A DNA stretch of 64,000 nucleotides from CAVQBP01 sp963782475 (GTDB lineage: Bacteria > Bacteroidota > Ignavibacteria > Ignavibacteriales > Ignavibacteriaceae). Of the stretch, positions 9,594-18,583 are shown one piece after another. A program made the position numbers and the translations under genes. The notes under the pieces are model-generated. The model did no database searches. It saw nothing but the letters and a program-made list of their open reading frames with translations, and was not told the origin of the DNA. Position 1 is the first letter of the stretch; each line of letters starts with the position of its first letter. Location of the stretch: contig CAWAJW010000015.1 in NCBI GenBank assembly GCA_963782475.1, positions 682,001 to 746,000 on the forward strand. Direction: 5' to 3'.

Positions 9594-11204
9594 ATGTCGC
9601 ATATAATCCTAAAAAACATTTCATATACACTTCCCGGCGGTAAAAAAATTTTTGATAATCTTTCCTTTTCTTTTAATCCGGAATTAACAGGAATTGTAGG
9701 GAAAAACGGTATAGGCAAATCCACTCTTGCAAAAATAATAACTAAAGAGACTCCACTGCAAAACGGCAGTATTGAAGTTTCCGGAAGATTAAAATACCTG
9801 CCGCAAAATCTCGACAAATGGTTTCATTTTAATGTTGCCGAAGCGCTCTCTATTAAAAATAAATATGAAGCATTAAAGCGTTTGGAAAAGGGAAAAGGAG
9901 ATGAAAATGATTTTTTAATCCTTGATGATGACTGGGACCTGGTTGAAAGGATTGAAATTTTAAAAGAAAAAATGGGTATTCCACATATAGATTTGGATAG
10001 AAAATATTCTTCATTAAGCGGAGGTGAAAAAATTAGATGCCTTCTGGTATCTCTCCTTATAGGCAATCCCGAGTTTATTATTCTTGATGAACCGACTAAC
10101 CATCTTGATGGGGAGGGAAGGGAAATAATTTATGATTTCGTCAAAAATTGGAAAAAGGGGATGATTGTTATTAGTCATGATAAGACTTTATTACGATTGA
10201 TGGATACTATAGCCGAACTTAGTTCAATTGGATTCAGGTCGTATGGTGGAAATTATGATAATTATATTCAACAGAAAAAGCTTGAAGATGAGGCAGTTCA
10301 AAACGAAATTAGAAATTTGACGGTCGAATTAAACAAATCAATCGAGAAAAAAAATCGTGTTGTTCAAAGACAGATAAAAAGTAATCTGAATGGGGAAAAG
10401 AAAGGAGAAAAATCTAATATGCCTAAGATTATAGCTAATCAATTAAGAGGTGCAGGTGAAAAAACTTTGAAGAAATTAAAAGAAATTCATAATGAAAAAA
10501 TTGAGGGAACCGAAAAAAAATTATCTGAAATTAAACTAAAACAGCGATCTGAAATTAATATCAAGGTGGATATAAACAATAAAGATCGATATAAGCGAAA
10601 AAATATTGTAAGTGCTGAAAGGATCAACTTTAGTTATGATAAAAAGACAGAAATATGGAAAAAAGATTTAACCTTTAACATTCACGGCGGAGAAAGAATT
10701 GAACTAAAAGGAAAAAACGGGACAGGTAAAACTACTCTGCTTAAAATGATTCGGGGTGAAATTGAAAATTTAAGTGGAAAACTAATAGTAAGAACCGGGA
10801 AAATTGGGAGTCTTGACCAGGATATTTCAATACTGAAAGAAGAGCTTAACCTGCTTGAAAATATTAGTAATGCATCCGGGGGAAATTTACCCGAACATGA
10901 ATTAAGAATCAGGCTGGGGCGCTTTTTGTTTTATAAAGACGATGTATTTAAGGATGTCAAAATACTGTCGGGAGGTGAAAGAATGCGTGCAGGTTTGGCT
11001 TGTCTGCTAAGTTCTTATGATGCTCCTGATTTAATTATACTGGATGAGCCTACTAATAACCTCGATTTTGAAAGTATTGATGAGCTGACAAACGGCTTAA
11101 ATAAATTTAAAGGAGCAATATTAGTTGTCTCTCATGATTCTGATTTCCTGCAGGAAATAGGTGTGAAAAGAGTCATTGATTTAGATGAACTTTGTATACT
11201 ATGA
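9594..11204 (+). CDS. ABC-F family ATPase
   Basis: 536 residues with two ABC cassettes in one chain and no membrane domain. Cassette 1: Walker A GKNGIGKS 36-43, signature LSGGEK 141-146, Walker B IILDEPTNHLD 162-172. Cassette 2: Walker A GKNGTGKT 373-380, signature LSGGER 458-463, Walker B IILDEPTNNLD 481-491. Between them is a long charged, probably helical linker (about 225-340, rich in K and E), the P-site tRNA-interaction motif region of ABC-F proteins, which act on ribosomes. Some members protect ribosomes from antibiotics; I cannot tell a housekeeping from a resistance subtype. GGAG lies 5 nt before the ATG. Confidence 0.93.
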   Translation: MSHIILKNISYTLPGGKKIFDNLSFSFNPELTGIVGKNGIGKSTLAKIITKETPLQNGSIEVSGRLKYLPQNLDKWFHFNVAEALSIKNKYEALKRLEKGKGDENDFLILDDDWDLVERIEILKEKMGIPHIDLDRKYSSLSGGEKIRCLLVSLLIGNPEFIILDEPTNHLDGEGREIIYDFVKNWKKGMIVISHDKTLLRLMDTIAELSSIGFRSYGGNYDNYIQQKKLEDEAVQNEIRNLTVELNKSIEKKNRVVQRQIKSNLNGEKKGEKSNMPKIIANQLRGAGEKTLKKLKEIHNEKIEGTEKKLSEIKLKQRSEINIKVDINNKDRYKRKNIVSAERINFSYDKKTEIWKKDLTFNIHGGERIELKGKNGTGKTTLLKMIRGEIENLSGKLIVRTGKIGSLDQDISILKEELNLLENISNASGGNLPEHELRIRLGRFLFYKDDVFKDVKILSGGERMRAGLACLLSSYDAPDLIILDEPTNNLDFESIDELTNGLNKFKGAILVVSHDSDFLQEIGVKRVIDLDELCIL

Positions 11205-11374
11205 AACAAAAAAATTTTAAAGGGGCGATTGAGGCAAACAGGTCGATAGCTGCAATAAATTGAATTGTCAAAAACAATCCCAAATCATTTATTTTTATAA
11301 GCATTAATAAACGATGAAGGCTGTAAGAATTTACAGGAAGAAAATAAAAATGTTCAATAAAATTATTGGCAGAA

Positions 11375-12412
11375 TTAAAAAAACTTCTTTGCTAATCTTA
11401 AAACTCCCTGTTTCCAGGGTACGCGGTGAGAAACTCCGCTTTTATCTTTAAATTCATTGAAATGTTCAATATACCACTTATAATTTCTTATAAGAGCTTC
11501 TTTATTTGAATATTTAGGTTTATATCCCAGCTTTTCTTCTGCCTTTTCAATTGAAACAAAAGAATCTTTGGATGCGGTTTCATAAACCCATTTATAAAGA
11601 GGTGAAAGCTTAAATGTTTCTAAAAGTCTAAGCATAAGAATAATGGGTTTCTCTGGAAGAGGAATAATTTTTTTCCCGAACCCGGCATAATCTAAAACGG
11701 CCTGGTAATCTTCTTTCATAGTTGTATATTCTTTTGCGCCGATATTAAAAGTATCATTCACTTTATCTTTCTCAAGTGTGGCGCACAAATAAATTGCTTC
11801 ACATAAATCTTCAACATCCATTAATTGGTAGCGGTTTTTTCCGCTTCCAATCATAGGGAATCCTTTTCCATCCTTTGCCCAGTCAAAAAGGAGATCGAAA
11901 ACTCCTAAACGTTCCGGTCCCACAAAAGATTTGGGTCTTATGATAGGAACGCACATTCCTTCATCCCTGTATTCAAGACATTCTTTCTCTGCAAATATCT
12001 TTGCTTTTCCATATGGCCCCACTCCATCAAGCTTGTCTTCTTCATAAAGAGGATGATGATCCGGGATCCCGTAAACGGCGGTTGAAGAAATATGTATAAA
12101 TCTTTTAACATTATTTTCCTTCGCGGCTTCAAGTAAATTCTTAGTCCCTTCTATATCGGTTGAAAAAATATCATCTGTACTATAAAGGGGAAGAGCCGCC
12201 GCCGTATGTACAATAACGTCAATATCTTTAGCTGCAGCGTTTACAGTTTTTTTATCTCGAATATCTCCCTTTATTATCCTAATTTTGTCTGAAATATCAG
12301 GGTAATCAAATTCGGCGATATCCAGTGAAACAACTTCGTTATTTTTATTGTACAAGAAACGAATTAAGTTTATTCCCAGAAATCCTGCTCCGCCGGTTAC
12401 TAAAAATTTCAT
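11375..12412 (-). CDS. NAD-dependent epimerase/dehydratase (extended SDR)
   Basis: 345 residues. Rossmann NAD-binding motif GGAGFLG at 7-13, the DIAEFDYPD acidic adenosine-binding segment near 36-44, catalytic Ser/Thr in ISSTAVYG and the YxxxK pair in PYGKAK near 133-137. The family acts on nucleotide sugars or related substrates; the C-terminal substrate region does not let me name one. It overlaps no neighbour and is convergent with the ABC-F gene. Confidence 0.9.
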   Translation of the reverse strand: MKFLVTGGAGFLGINLIRFLYNKNNEVVSLDIAEFDYPDISDKIRIIKGDIRDKKTVNAAAKDIDVIVHTAAALPLYSTDDIFSTDIEGTKNLLEAAKENNVKRFIHISSTAVYGIPDHHPLYEEDKLDGVGPYGKAKIFAEKECLEYRDEGMCVPIIRPKSFVGPERLGVFDLLFDWAKDGKGFPMIGSGKNRYQLMDVEDLCEAIYLCATLEKDKVNDTFNIGAKEYTTMKEDYQAVLDYAGFGKKIIPLPEKPIILMLRLLETFKLSPLYKWVYETASKDSFVSIEKAEEKLGYKPKYSNKEALIRNYKWYIEHFNEFKDKSGVSHRVPWKQGVLRLAKKFF

Positions 12413-12517
12413 TTTAAATCTTTATTGTTTTTACCAAAAGTATTTTTTACAGTAAATTTAAAATAGTGAAATTTTATTGATTAGAAGAATTGATCTATTT
12501 ATTATAATTTTCACAGC

Positions 12518-13237
12518 ATGAAGTTTTCAGCTAAAATAAGGAAGGATTCCAATGCAGCCATAAGCTTTTCCTCTTCCATAATAATACATCTGGTGATTTT
12601 TATTCTAGCCGCCTTTGCTTTTAAGATCTCAAACGACAGATCAAAGGCCGGCAATTCTTATGTACAAATTAAAACAGGAGAATTTATAAATAATTTGGAG
12701 AATAGTGTTACTCCGGAAAAGAAAAAAATTTCCTCTGATAATAACGGTGATAAGCAAAAAAAAATTTTAAATAAAGTAAAGCCTGACTCAAAAATTAATT
12801 CAAACATGCTTCTTTTGTCAGATACTTCCGGGCTTTATCAGCTTTATAAAGAATCCACACTCAATGTCTCAATAAGGTACCCGGTAGGGTGGACATATAT
12901 CGACCAGGATGTAAGGAATAAGCTGGATGGTGTAACTTTTTGGGCAACTGATGGCATTTATTCTCCTCCCCCATACATCCATGTCGAAGTAAAAGATAAA
13001 TATATATTTAATCAAAGCCGTTTTAAATATTCAATCAGGACAGACCGCTATACTGCATATTATAATGACCCGGAGGAATTATCGGGACAGGTTTCACAGG
13101 AAGTGTATATTAGAACCGGTATTGATGAAGATTTCAGCATTAAATTAATCATGGACGGAATGAAATCTTTTAAAACTTTTCAGCCTGTATTTTTCGGCAT
13201 GATAAAAACTTTTAAATTTGACAATTCACTATTCTAA
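12518..13237 (+). CDS. Membrane-anchored protein of unknown function with TonB-like N-terminus
   Basis: 239 residues. A single hydrophobic helix at about 18-37 (IIIHLVIFILAAFAF) follows a short positively charged cytoplasmic end, as in TonB, then a Lys/Ser/Asn-rich linker (50-100) and a compact C-terminal domain starting near LYKESTLNVSIRYPVGW. The last domain is not the TonB C-terminal fold and resembles PsbP-like or 'YPxGW' periplasmic domains only loosely. Function unknown. It precedes the DUF4412 gene by 49 nt in the same direction. Confidence 0.7.
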   Translation: MKFSAKIRKDSNAAISFSSSIIIHLVIFILAAFAFKISNDRSKAGNSYVQIKTGEFINNLENSVTPEKKKISSDNNGDKQKKILNKVKPDSKINSNMLLLSDTSGLYQLYKESTLNVSIRYPVGWTYIDQDVRNKLDGVTFWATDGIYSPPPYIHVEVKDKYIFNQSRFKYSIRTDRYTAYYNDPEELSGQVSQEVYIRTGIDEDFSIKLIMDGMKSFKTFQPVFFGMIKTFKFDNSLF

Positions 13238-13286
13238 TTTGTAGATTCCAAAAACCAATTTATCTTTTATTTTAAAGGAGCCAATT

Positions 13287-13985
13287 ATGAAACCAGTAAG
13301 TGGTATTTTATTTTCCATCCTTCTTATTATTAGCTTTATCTCGGTTAAATCCTATCCGCAGTCTTTCGAAGGCGAAATCGTTATGAAGATTACCAATAAA
13401 GATCAGGATAAACCTCAGACAATTGATTATTACTGTAAAGGAAGTAAAATCCGTTTTGAAAGTAAAGATAATGATGGTGAAAACAGAGGCGGTGCAATGA
13501 TTTTAGATACTAAAGATTACAATTCAATTATTATAATTCCTTCCCAAAAAATGTATATGACTTATTCTTATAAGAATATGCTGGGGGCGGGAAGTGATTC
13601 TTTGAAAAATAAAATACAAACAGAAATGGACAAAGGTAATATTAAAATAACCGGGAAAACAAAAGATATTAATGGATTTACCTGCGAGCAGTGGACATTC
13701 AAAGCCGATGACGGTACAAGCGGTGAAGCATGGATGACAAAAGGGATCAGGAACTTCTTCTTTTTCAGTAATCCAATGCGGCCAAGCAATGAACCCGACT
13801 GGCAGAAAAAATTAACTAATGAAGGTTATTTCCCGATGCAGGTAACTACTAATGATAAAGATGGAAATTTAGAATCGAAAATGGAAGTTACATCTATTGA
13901 AAAGAAATCATTAGATGAATCCTTATTCAACCCGCCGGCCGATTATAAAAAATTTGATATGCCCATGATGCATCATGAAAATTAG
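13287..13985 (+). CDS. Secreted DUF4412 domain protein
   Basis: 232 residues with a signal peptide (about 1-24) and a beta-rich domain that begins FEGEIVMKITNKD and contains IDYYCKGSKIRFE and GFTCEQWTFKADDGTSGEAWMTK, typical of DUF4412 proteins in this phylum, which are periplasmic lipocalin/LolA-like in appearance. Role unknown. A strong AAGGAG sits 7 nt before the ATG. Confidence 0.8.
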   Translation: MKPVSGILFSILLIISFISVKSYPQSFEGEIVMKITNKDQDKPQTIDYYCKGSKIRFESKDNDGENRGGAMILDTKDYNSIIIIPSQKMYMTYSYKNMLGAGSDSLKNKIQTEMDKGNIKITGKTKDINGFTCEQWTFKADDGTSGEAWMTKGIRNFFFFSNPMRPSNEPDWQKKLTNEGYFPMQVTTNDKDGNLESKMEVTSIEKKSLDESLFNPPADYKKFDMPMMHHEN

Positions 13986-14044
13986 CTTGATTTTATATCT
14001 TTTGAAGATAATAAATCATTTATGATATCAACTATCTTTATTTC

Positions 14045-14073
14045 TTGACTTTTTTACCCCTTCCAGCTAAATT
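14045..14073 (+). promoter_or_regulatory. Candidate sigma-70-type promoter of the ribosomal protein block
   Basis: TTGACT at 14045-14050 and TAAATT at 14068-14073 are separated by 17 bp, about 45 nt upstream of rplM. Recognised by eye; no transcription data. Confidence 0.4.
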
Positions 14074-14116
14074 AGTATTCTTTATTTGAAATAATTTGGC
14101 TTTTTGGAGGAAGTAG

Positions 14117-14557
14117 TTGAAACAGGAAAAATTAACAAAATTTATCAGCAGCGAAGATGCCGGTAAAAAATGGTTTGTTGTCGATGCAAAAGATCAGGTG
14201 TTGGGAAGACTTGCATCAAAAGTAGCCGTTATTATCCGTGGAAAGAATAAACCGATATTTACACCTAATTCTGATACAGGTGATTTCGTAATTGTAATTA
14301 ATGCTGAACAGGTTAGAATGACCGGGAAAAGGGAAATACTAAAAACATACGCGCACCATTCAATGTATCCCGGCGGGTTAAAAATAAAAACGTTTTCTGA
14401 ATTAATGGCAAAGAACCCTGAATTTATTATTGAAAATGCTGTTAAAGGTATGCTCCCCAAAAATCGTTTGGGAAATAAATTAATCAAAAAATTAAAGGTT
14501 TATAAGGGCAGCGAACATCCTCATAAAGCTCAGATGCCTGAACAATTAAGTTTATAA
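14117..14557 (+). CDS. rplM: Large ribosomal subunit protein uL13
   Basis: 146 residues, normal for L13. Contains WFVVDAKDQVLGRLAS near the start, NAEQVRMTGKR and GMLPKNRLGN, all hallmarks of L13. The TTG start at 14117 is supported by GGAGG about 8 nt upstream and by the conserved N-terminal length; there is no upstream ATG in frame. First gene of a translation block rplM-rpsI-rpsB-tsf-pyrH-frr. Confidence 0.98.
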   Translation: MKQEKLTKFISSEDAGKKWFVVDAKDQVLGRLASKVAVIIRGKNKPIFTPNSDTGDFVIVINAEQVRMTGKREILKTYAHHSMYPGGLKIKTFSELMAKNPEFIIENAVKGMLPKNRLGNKLIKKLKVYKGSEHPHKAQMPEQLSL

Positions 14558-14567
14558 CGGAGAATTA

Positions 14568-14954
14568 ATGTCAGATCAAATTTATGTAGGCAGAAGAAAA
14601 ACATCGGTTGCAAGAGTAATATTAAGAAATGGAAACGGGAAAATTACCGTTAATGGTAAAGAATTTGAAACTGCATTCCCGCAGCTTCTCAGCAGGGAAG
14701 ATATATTAAATCCTTTTAAAGTAACTGATACAAAAGGCACTTATGATGTTATTGTAAAAGTTCAGGGGGGAGGCACTACCGGGCAGGCACAGGCAATAAG
14801 GTTAGGCATTGCCCGCGCTTTGGTTGAGATAAATCCTGATAACAGAAGTGCTTTAAAAAAAGAAGGATTCTTAACACGGGACCCGAGGATGGTTGAACGT
14901 AAAAAATACGGACGCCCGAAAGCCAGGAAAAGATTTCAATTTTCTAAGAGATAA
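14568..14954 (+). CDS. rpsI: Small ribosomal subunit protein uS9
   Basis: 128 residues, normal for S9. Starts YVGRRKTSVARV, has GGGTTGQAQAIRLGIARAL and ends in the invariant KARKRFQFSKR tail that reaches the P-site tRNA. It begins 10 nt after rplM with a GGAG box, as in nearly all bacteria. Confidence 0.98.
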   Translation: MSDQIYVGRRKTSVARVILRNGNGKITVNGKEFETAFPQLLSREDILNPFKVTDTKGTYDVIVKVQGGGTTGQAQAIRLGIARALVEINPDNRSALKKEGFLTRDPRMVERKKYGRPKARKRFQFSKR

Positions 14955-15172
14955 TATAAATTCAAGTTCAAGTTCAAGAGAGAAGTAAGTTCAAGGAACA
15001 TAAATTTATTTTTGAACATGAACTTACATTTGAGTTTGTTCGTTGTTATATCAGAAATAATTAATTAATCAGTTAAAATAATAATTCATATTTCCGGATT
15101 TGCTTCCTGTGTCCCGTTTCGAAGGGATGAAAAGCAAAGCTGAAGGAAATAGAAGATTAAACAGGAGAAAAA
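14955..15172 (+). other. rpsI-rpsB intergenic region with hexamer-like repeats
   Basis: 218 bp without a gene. The first half holds degenerate TTCAAG/TTGAAC units (14961-14998 and 15012-15045); the second half holds a folded leader candidate before rpsB, listed separately. Confidence 0.6.
15091..15149 (+). promoter_or_regulatory. Candidate structured leader RNA of rpsB
   Basis: Nested complementary segments: TTTCC (15091-15095) with GGAAA (15145-15149), TTTGCTT (15099-15105) with AAGCAAA (15132-15138), and TCCC (15112-15115) with GGGA (15124-15127) closed by a GTTTCGAA loop. It ends about 24 nt before the rpsB start and could be the S2 autoregulatory site known upstream of rpsB in other bacteria. 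Fold deduced by eye. Confidence 0.45.
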
Positions 15173-16006
15173 ATGCAAAAGATAGATTTAGTTCAGCTTA
15201 TTGAAGCTGGTGCTCACTTCGGTCATTTAACCCGCCGATGGAATCCTAAAATGAAACCATATATTTTTATGGAAAAAAACGGGATTCATATTATCGATCT
15301 TAAAAAAACCCAGGAGCATCTTACAACCGTATATGATGATTTGTCCCGCCTTGTCTCGGAGGGAAGAAAAGTATTATTTGTCGGGACAAAAAAACAAGCT
15401 AAAAATATTATTGAAACAGAAGCCCGCAGGTGCGATTCAAACTGGGTAAGTGAAAGATGGCTCGGCGGAATGCTTACTAATTTTGCTACGATAAGAAAAA
15501 GCGTTAAAAGGCTGAACAATATTGAAAAGCAGGAGACTGATGGTACGTTTGATAAAATAACCAAAAAAGAAAGACTCTTTTTATCCCGTGAAAAAGATAA
15601 ATTGAAAAAAATTCTTGAAGGTGTTGAATCAATGTCGCGTTTACCCGGCGCTATGTTTGTAGTTGATATTAAGAAAGAATCTATTGCAATTAAAGAAGCA
15701 AAAAGACTGGATATACCGGTATTTGCGGTTGTAGATACAAACTGTGATCCTGATCTTGTTGATTATATTATTCCTGCGAATGATGATGCCGTTAAAACAA
15801 TAGAGTTAATTATAAAGCATATGGCAGATGCAGTTATAGAAGGGGGGCAAAAAGCACAGGAACAGAAAGCCGAAGAAGCTGCCGAGAAAGAAAGATTGAA
15901 AAAAGAAAGAGAAGAAGAAAAACAAAGAAATAAAGAAAGAGAAAAAGCCGAAGCAGAAGCAAAAGTAAGCGAGGAAGCTGCTTCAGCCAAAGAAAATAAA
16001 AAATAA
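15173..16006 (+). CDS. rpsB: Small ribosomal subunit protein uS2
   Basis: 277 residues. The conserved S2 core (about 1-225) begins LIEAGAHFGHLTRRWNPKM and contains FVGTKKQAKNII and WLGGMLTNF. The last ~50 residues are an added Glu/Lys/Ala-rich, probably coiled tail, which makes the protein longer than the ~240-residue standard; such tails are frequent in this phylum. GGAG precedes the ATG. It is followed by tsf after 14 nt, the usual pair. Confidence 0.98.
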   Translation: MQKIDLVQLIEAGAHFGHLTRRWNPKMKPYIFMEKNGIHIIDLKKTQEHLTTVYDDLSRLVSEGRKVLFVGTKKQAKNIIETEARRCDSNWVSERWLGGMLTNFATIRKSVKRLNNIEKQETDGTFDKITKKERLFLSREKDKLKKILEGVESMSRLPGAMFVVDIKKESIAIKEAKRLDIPVFAVVDTNCDPDLVDYIIPANDDAVKTIELIIKHMADAVIEGGQKAQEQKAEEAAEKERLKKEREEEKQRNKEREKAEAEAKVSEEAASAKENKK

Positions 16007-16020
16007 AAGAGGTTTTAATT

Positions 16021-16875
16021 ATGGCTATTACTGCTGCACAAGTAAATGAACTTAGACAAAAAACCGGTGCAGGGATGATGGACTGCAAAAAAGCTTTAAC
16101 CGAAGCTAATGGTGATATTCAAAAAGCTATTGAAATATTGAGAAAAAAAGGTGCCTCAGTTGCATCTAAAAGAGCAGAAAAAACTGCCGGCGAAGGTATG
16201 ATTTTAACTAAGGTTTCAGATGATAAAAAAGAAGGTGCTATAGTTGAAGTAAATTGCGAAACTGATTTCGTTGCAAATAGTGAAGACTTTAAAAATTTTG
16301 CCAATGAGGTAGTGAATGCCGTTGCATCTAAAAAACCCCAAAATGTAGAAGATCTTCTAAAAAGCAATTCATTAGAAATTAAAATGAACGAAGTAATGGG
16401 AAAAGTCGGTGAAAAAATGGAAATTTCCCGTTTCAAAATTGAAGAAGCTTCAACTGGATTAATGGTTGATTATATTCATCCCGGTTCAAAGCTGGGCGTG
16501 CTGGTTAAATTTGAAGATGGAACGGAAGACAGCGACAGCCTTGCCGTATTGGGAAAAGATATTGCGATGCAGGTTGCTGCAATGAATCCAATTTGCGTTT
16601 ACCGTGAAGAAGTTCCCAAGGAAACCATAAATAAAGAAATTGAAATTTATAAAGAGGTTGCGAAAAAAGAAGGAAAGCCGGAACAAATTTTGGAAAAAAT
16701 TGCACAGGGAAAATTAAATAAATTCTACCAGGAAAATTGCCTGGTTGAGCAGGCTTTTATAAAAGACAATGCGAAAACAGTTGGCGACCTGATTAAAGAA
16801 TTCAATTCAAAAAATAACAGCAATGCAAAAATATTATTGTTTTATCGCTTTCATCTTGGCGATCAAAAAAAATAA
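16021..16875 (+). CDS. tsf: Elongation factor Ts
   Basis: 284 residues. N-terminal UBA-like domain (VNELRQKTGAGMMDCKKAL) followed by the core with the invariant VNCETDFVANSEDF that inserts into EF-Tu. It catalyses nucleotide exchange on EF-Tu. The C-terminal half contains KDIAMQVAAMNP and the coiled region DNAKTVGDLI. Follows rpsB directly; a hairpin terminator starts 10 nt after its stop codon. Confidence 0.98.
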   Translation: MAITAAQVNELRQKTGAGMMDCKKALTEANGDIQKAIEILRKKGASVASKRAEKTAGEGMILTKVSDDKKEGAIVEVNCETDFVANSEDFKNFANEVVNAVASKKPQNVEDLLKSNSLEIKMNEVMGKVGEKMEISRFKIEEASTGLMVDYIHPGSKLGVLVKFEDGTEDSDSLAVLGKDIAMQVAAMNPICVYREEVPKETINKEIEIYKEVAKKEGKPEQILEKIAQGKLNKFYQENCLVEQAFIKDNAKTVGDLIKEFNSKNNSNAKILLFYRFHLGDQKK

Positions 16876-16884
16876 ATTTTTATT

Positions 16885-16919
16885 AAAAGGTCTTAATAAT
16901 CTTAAGACCTTTTTTTTTA
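16885..16919 (+). terminator. Rho-independent terminator after tsf
   Basis: AAAAGGTCTTA (16885-16895) pairs with TAAGACCTTTT (16903-16913) and is followed by a run of T to 16918. It separates rpsB-tsf from pyrH, so pyrH needs read-through or its own promoter. Confidence 0.85.
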
Positions 16920-16950
16920 TATTTGGTTAATAACTTTTAAATAGTAGCTG

Positions 16951-17685
16951 ATGGATAAATTAAAATATAAACGAGTTCTGCTTAAATTAAGCGGGGAATC
17001 CTTAATGGGGGAAAAAGGGTTCGGTATTGATCATAATGTGCTTAACTTTTTTTCAACTGAAGTTAAAAAATTGCATGATATCGGGGTTCAGCTAGGAATA
17101 GTTATTGGCGGAGGTAATATTTATAGAGGATTAAGTGCTGATGACCAGGGAATTGACCGCGTTACAGGGGATCAGATGGGTATGCTTGCAACTGTAATAA
17201 ACTCGCTCGCACTTCAAAATGCAATTGAACATAAAGGGATTTTTACCCGGCTGATGAGTGCTATTAAAATGGAGGAAATGGCAGAACCTTATATAAGAAG
17301 AAGAGCTCAAAGACATCTTGAAAAAGGAAGAGTTGTAATTTTTGGGGCGGGCACCGGTCATCCGTATTTCAGTACCGATACTGCTGCTTCATTAAGAGCT
17401 GTTGAAATAGGTGCGGATGTAATTATTAAAGGCACTAGGGTTGACGGTGTTTATGATTCCGATCCGGAAAGAAATCCTGATGCTTTTAAGTTCAATAATA
17501 TTTCATATATGGATATCCTGAAACAAAATCTTCGGGTAATGGATTTAACTGCAATAAGCTTATGCCAGGAAAATAATCTTCCAATTATTGTTTTTAATAT
17601 GAATGTGCCGGATAATTTGTTAAAATTAGTTAAGGGTGAAAATGTAGGAACATTAATTCAAAACATGGAAAAAATTGAACAATAA
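16951..17685 (+). CDS. pyrH: UMP kinase
   Basis: 244 residues, normal for bacterial PyrH of the amino acid kinase fold. Motifs: LLKLSGESLMGEKGFGID, GIVIGGGNIYRG, IFGAGTGHPYFSTDTAA and KGTRVDGVYDSDP. It phosphorylates UMP to UDP for pyrimidine nucleotide synthesis and is normally GTP-activated and UTP-inhibited. It sits between tsf and frr as in many bacteria. Confidence 0.97.
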   Translation: MDKLKYKRVLLKLSGESLMGEKGFGIDHNVLNFFSTEVKKLHDIGVQLGIVIGGGNIYRGLSADDQGIDRVTGDQMGMLATVINSLALQNAIEHKGIFTRLMSAIKMEEMAEPYIRRRAQRHLEKGRVVIFGAGTGHPYFSTDTAASLRAVEIGADVIIKGTRVDGVYDSDPERNPDAFKFNNISYMDILKQNLRVMDLTAISLCQENNLPIIVFNMNVPDNLLKLVKGENVGTLIQNMEKIEQ

Positions 17686-17726
17686 AATCTCCAACTTTTT
17701 ACAAAAAAATTAACCGGAGAAATTAT

Positions 17727-18282
17727 ATGGAACAAACAATAAAAGATGCCAGATCCAGAATGGATAAATCATTGGAAGCTTTGAGAGCAGAACTCTCAAA
17801 AGTCAGGTCGGGCAAAGCTACTACTGCTTTACTTGATGGAATTAAAGTTGACTATTATGGAAATATGACTCCTTTAAATCAAGTTGGAAACCTTACAGTG
17901 CTTGATGCTCATACTTTATCATTTACTCCATGGGATAAATCTATGGTAATCCCGGCTGATAAAGCTATACTTGAAGCAAATATTGGTCTTAATCCTGTGA
18001 GTGACGGAACAAATTTAAAAATTCCAATCCCGCCTTTAAACGAAGAAAGAAGAAGAGAGCTGGTTAAAATTGTGAAAAAATTCGGTGAAGATACTAAAAT
18101 CGCTAGTAAGGAATATAAGAAGAGATGCAAATGATCATCTGAAAAGGGAAGAAAAAGATAAAAAGATTTCCGAAGACCAGTTGAAAGATGGTGAGGATAA
18201 TATCCAAAAATTGACCGATGAACATACACAAAAAGTTGATGATATTTTGAAGCACAAAGAAAAAGAGATTATGGAAGTCTAG
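17727..18282 (+). CDS. frr: Ribosome recycling factor (one-base frameshift)
   Basis: When the frame is restored the protein is ~185 residues, exactly the RRF length. Frame 1 gives residues 1-126 with LRSGKA-type region (SKVRSGKATTALLDGIKVDYYG) and ends in FGEDTKIA; an extra base at about 18105 then shifts to the frame giving VRNIRRDANDHLKREEKDK and the final three-helix bundle segment to 18282. RRF splits post-termination ribosomes and is essential, so a real null is very unlikely; a sequencing error is the simplest reading. RBS GGAG is 8 nt before the ATG. Confidence 0.95.
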
Positions 18283-18313
18283 GAAAATCCGCTCTAAAAA
18301 TTTTTAATTATTT

Positions 18314-18339
18314 ACCCGGTTTTTATACCGGGTTTTTTA
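18314..18339 (+). terminator. Rho-independent terminator after frr
   Basis: ACCCGGT (18314-18320) and ACCGGGT (18327-18333) form a stem followed by TTTTTT. It closes the translation block. Confidence 0.88.
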
Positions 18340-18583
18340 TCTAACTTCCTAATCATATTATTACTCTAATTATCTTAATCCTAATCCTAATCTTAATCCC
18401 ATAATCTGCAAATCTATCTGTCTGAAGAAACGAATATTTCATCTCTTAATTAATAATTCTTCTGAATCTCCATAAGAAGATCAGTATTATGTAAAAGCAG
18501 ACCGCACTCAAATTTTACTTATTAAAAAGATTATAGTTAAATTTGTACGTTAAAAATCTTCAGATTAAAGAAAGGGAGAAGTT
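18340..18583. other. Intergenic region with degenerate TTAATCC-type repeats
   Basis: No gene. Units of TTAATCC/CTAATCC/CTTAATC occur from 18364 to 18403, part of the hexamer-like low-complexity families seen elsewhere in the window. The bfr promoter should lie in its right part; GGGAG is present 6 nt before the bfr ATG. Confidence 0.5.

Noticed and set aside
15763..15990. Ser/Phe-rich antisense ORF opposite the rpsB tail
   Set aside because: It is the mirror of the Glu/Lys/Ala-rich S2 tail.
18085..18282. Programmed frameshift in frr
   Set aside because: No Shine-Dalgarno-like stimulator, slippery run or in-frame stop of the prfB type at the site; similar breaks occur in many genes here.
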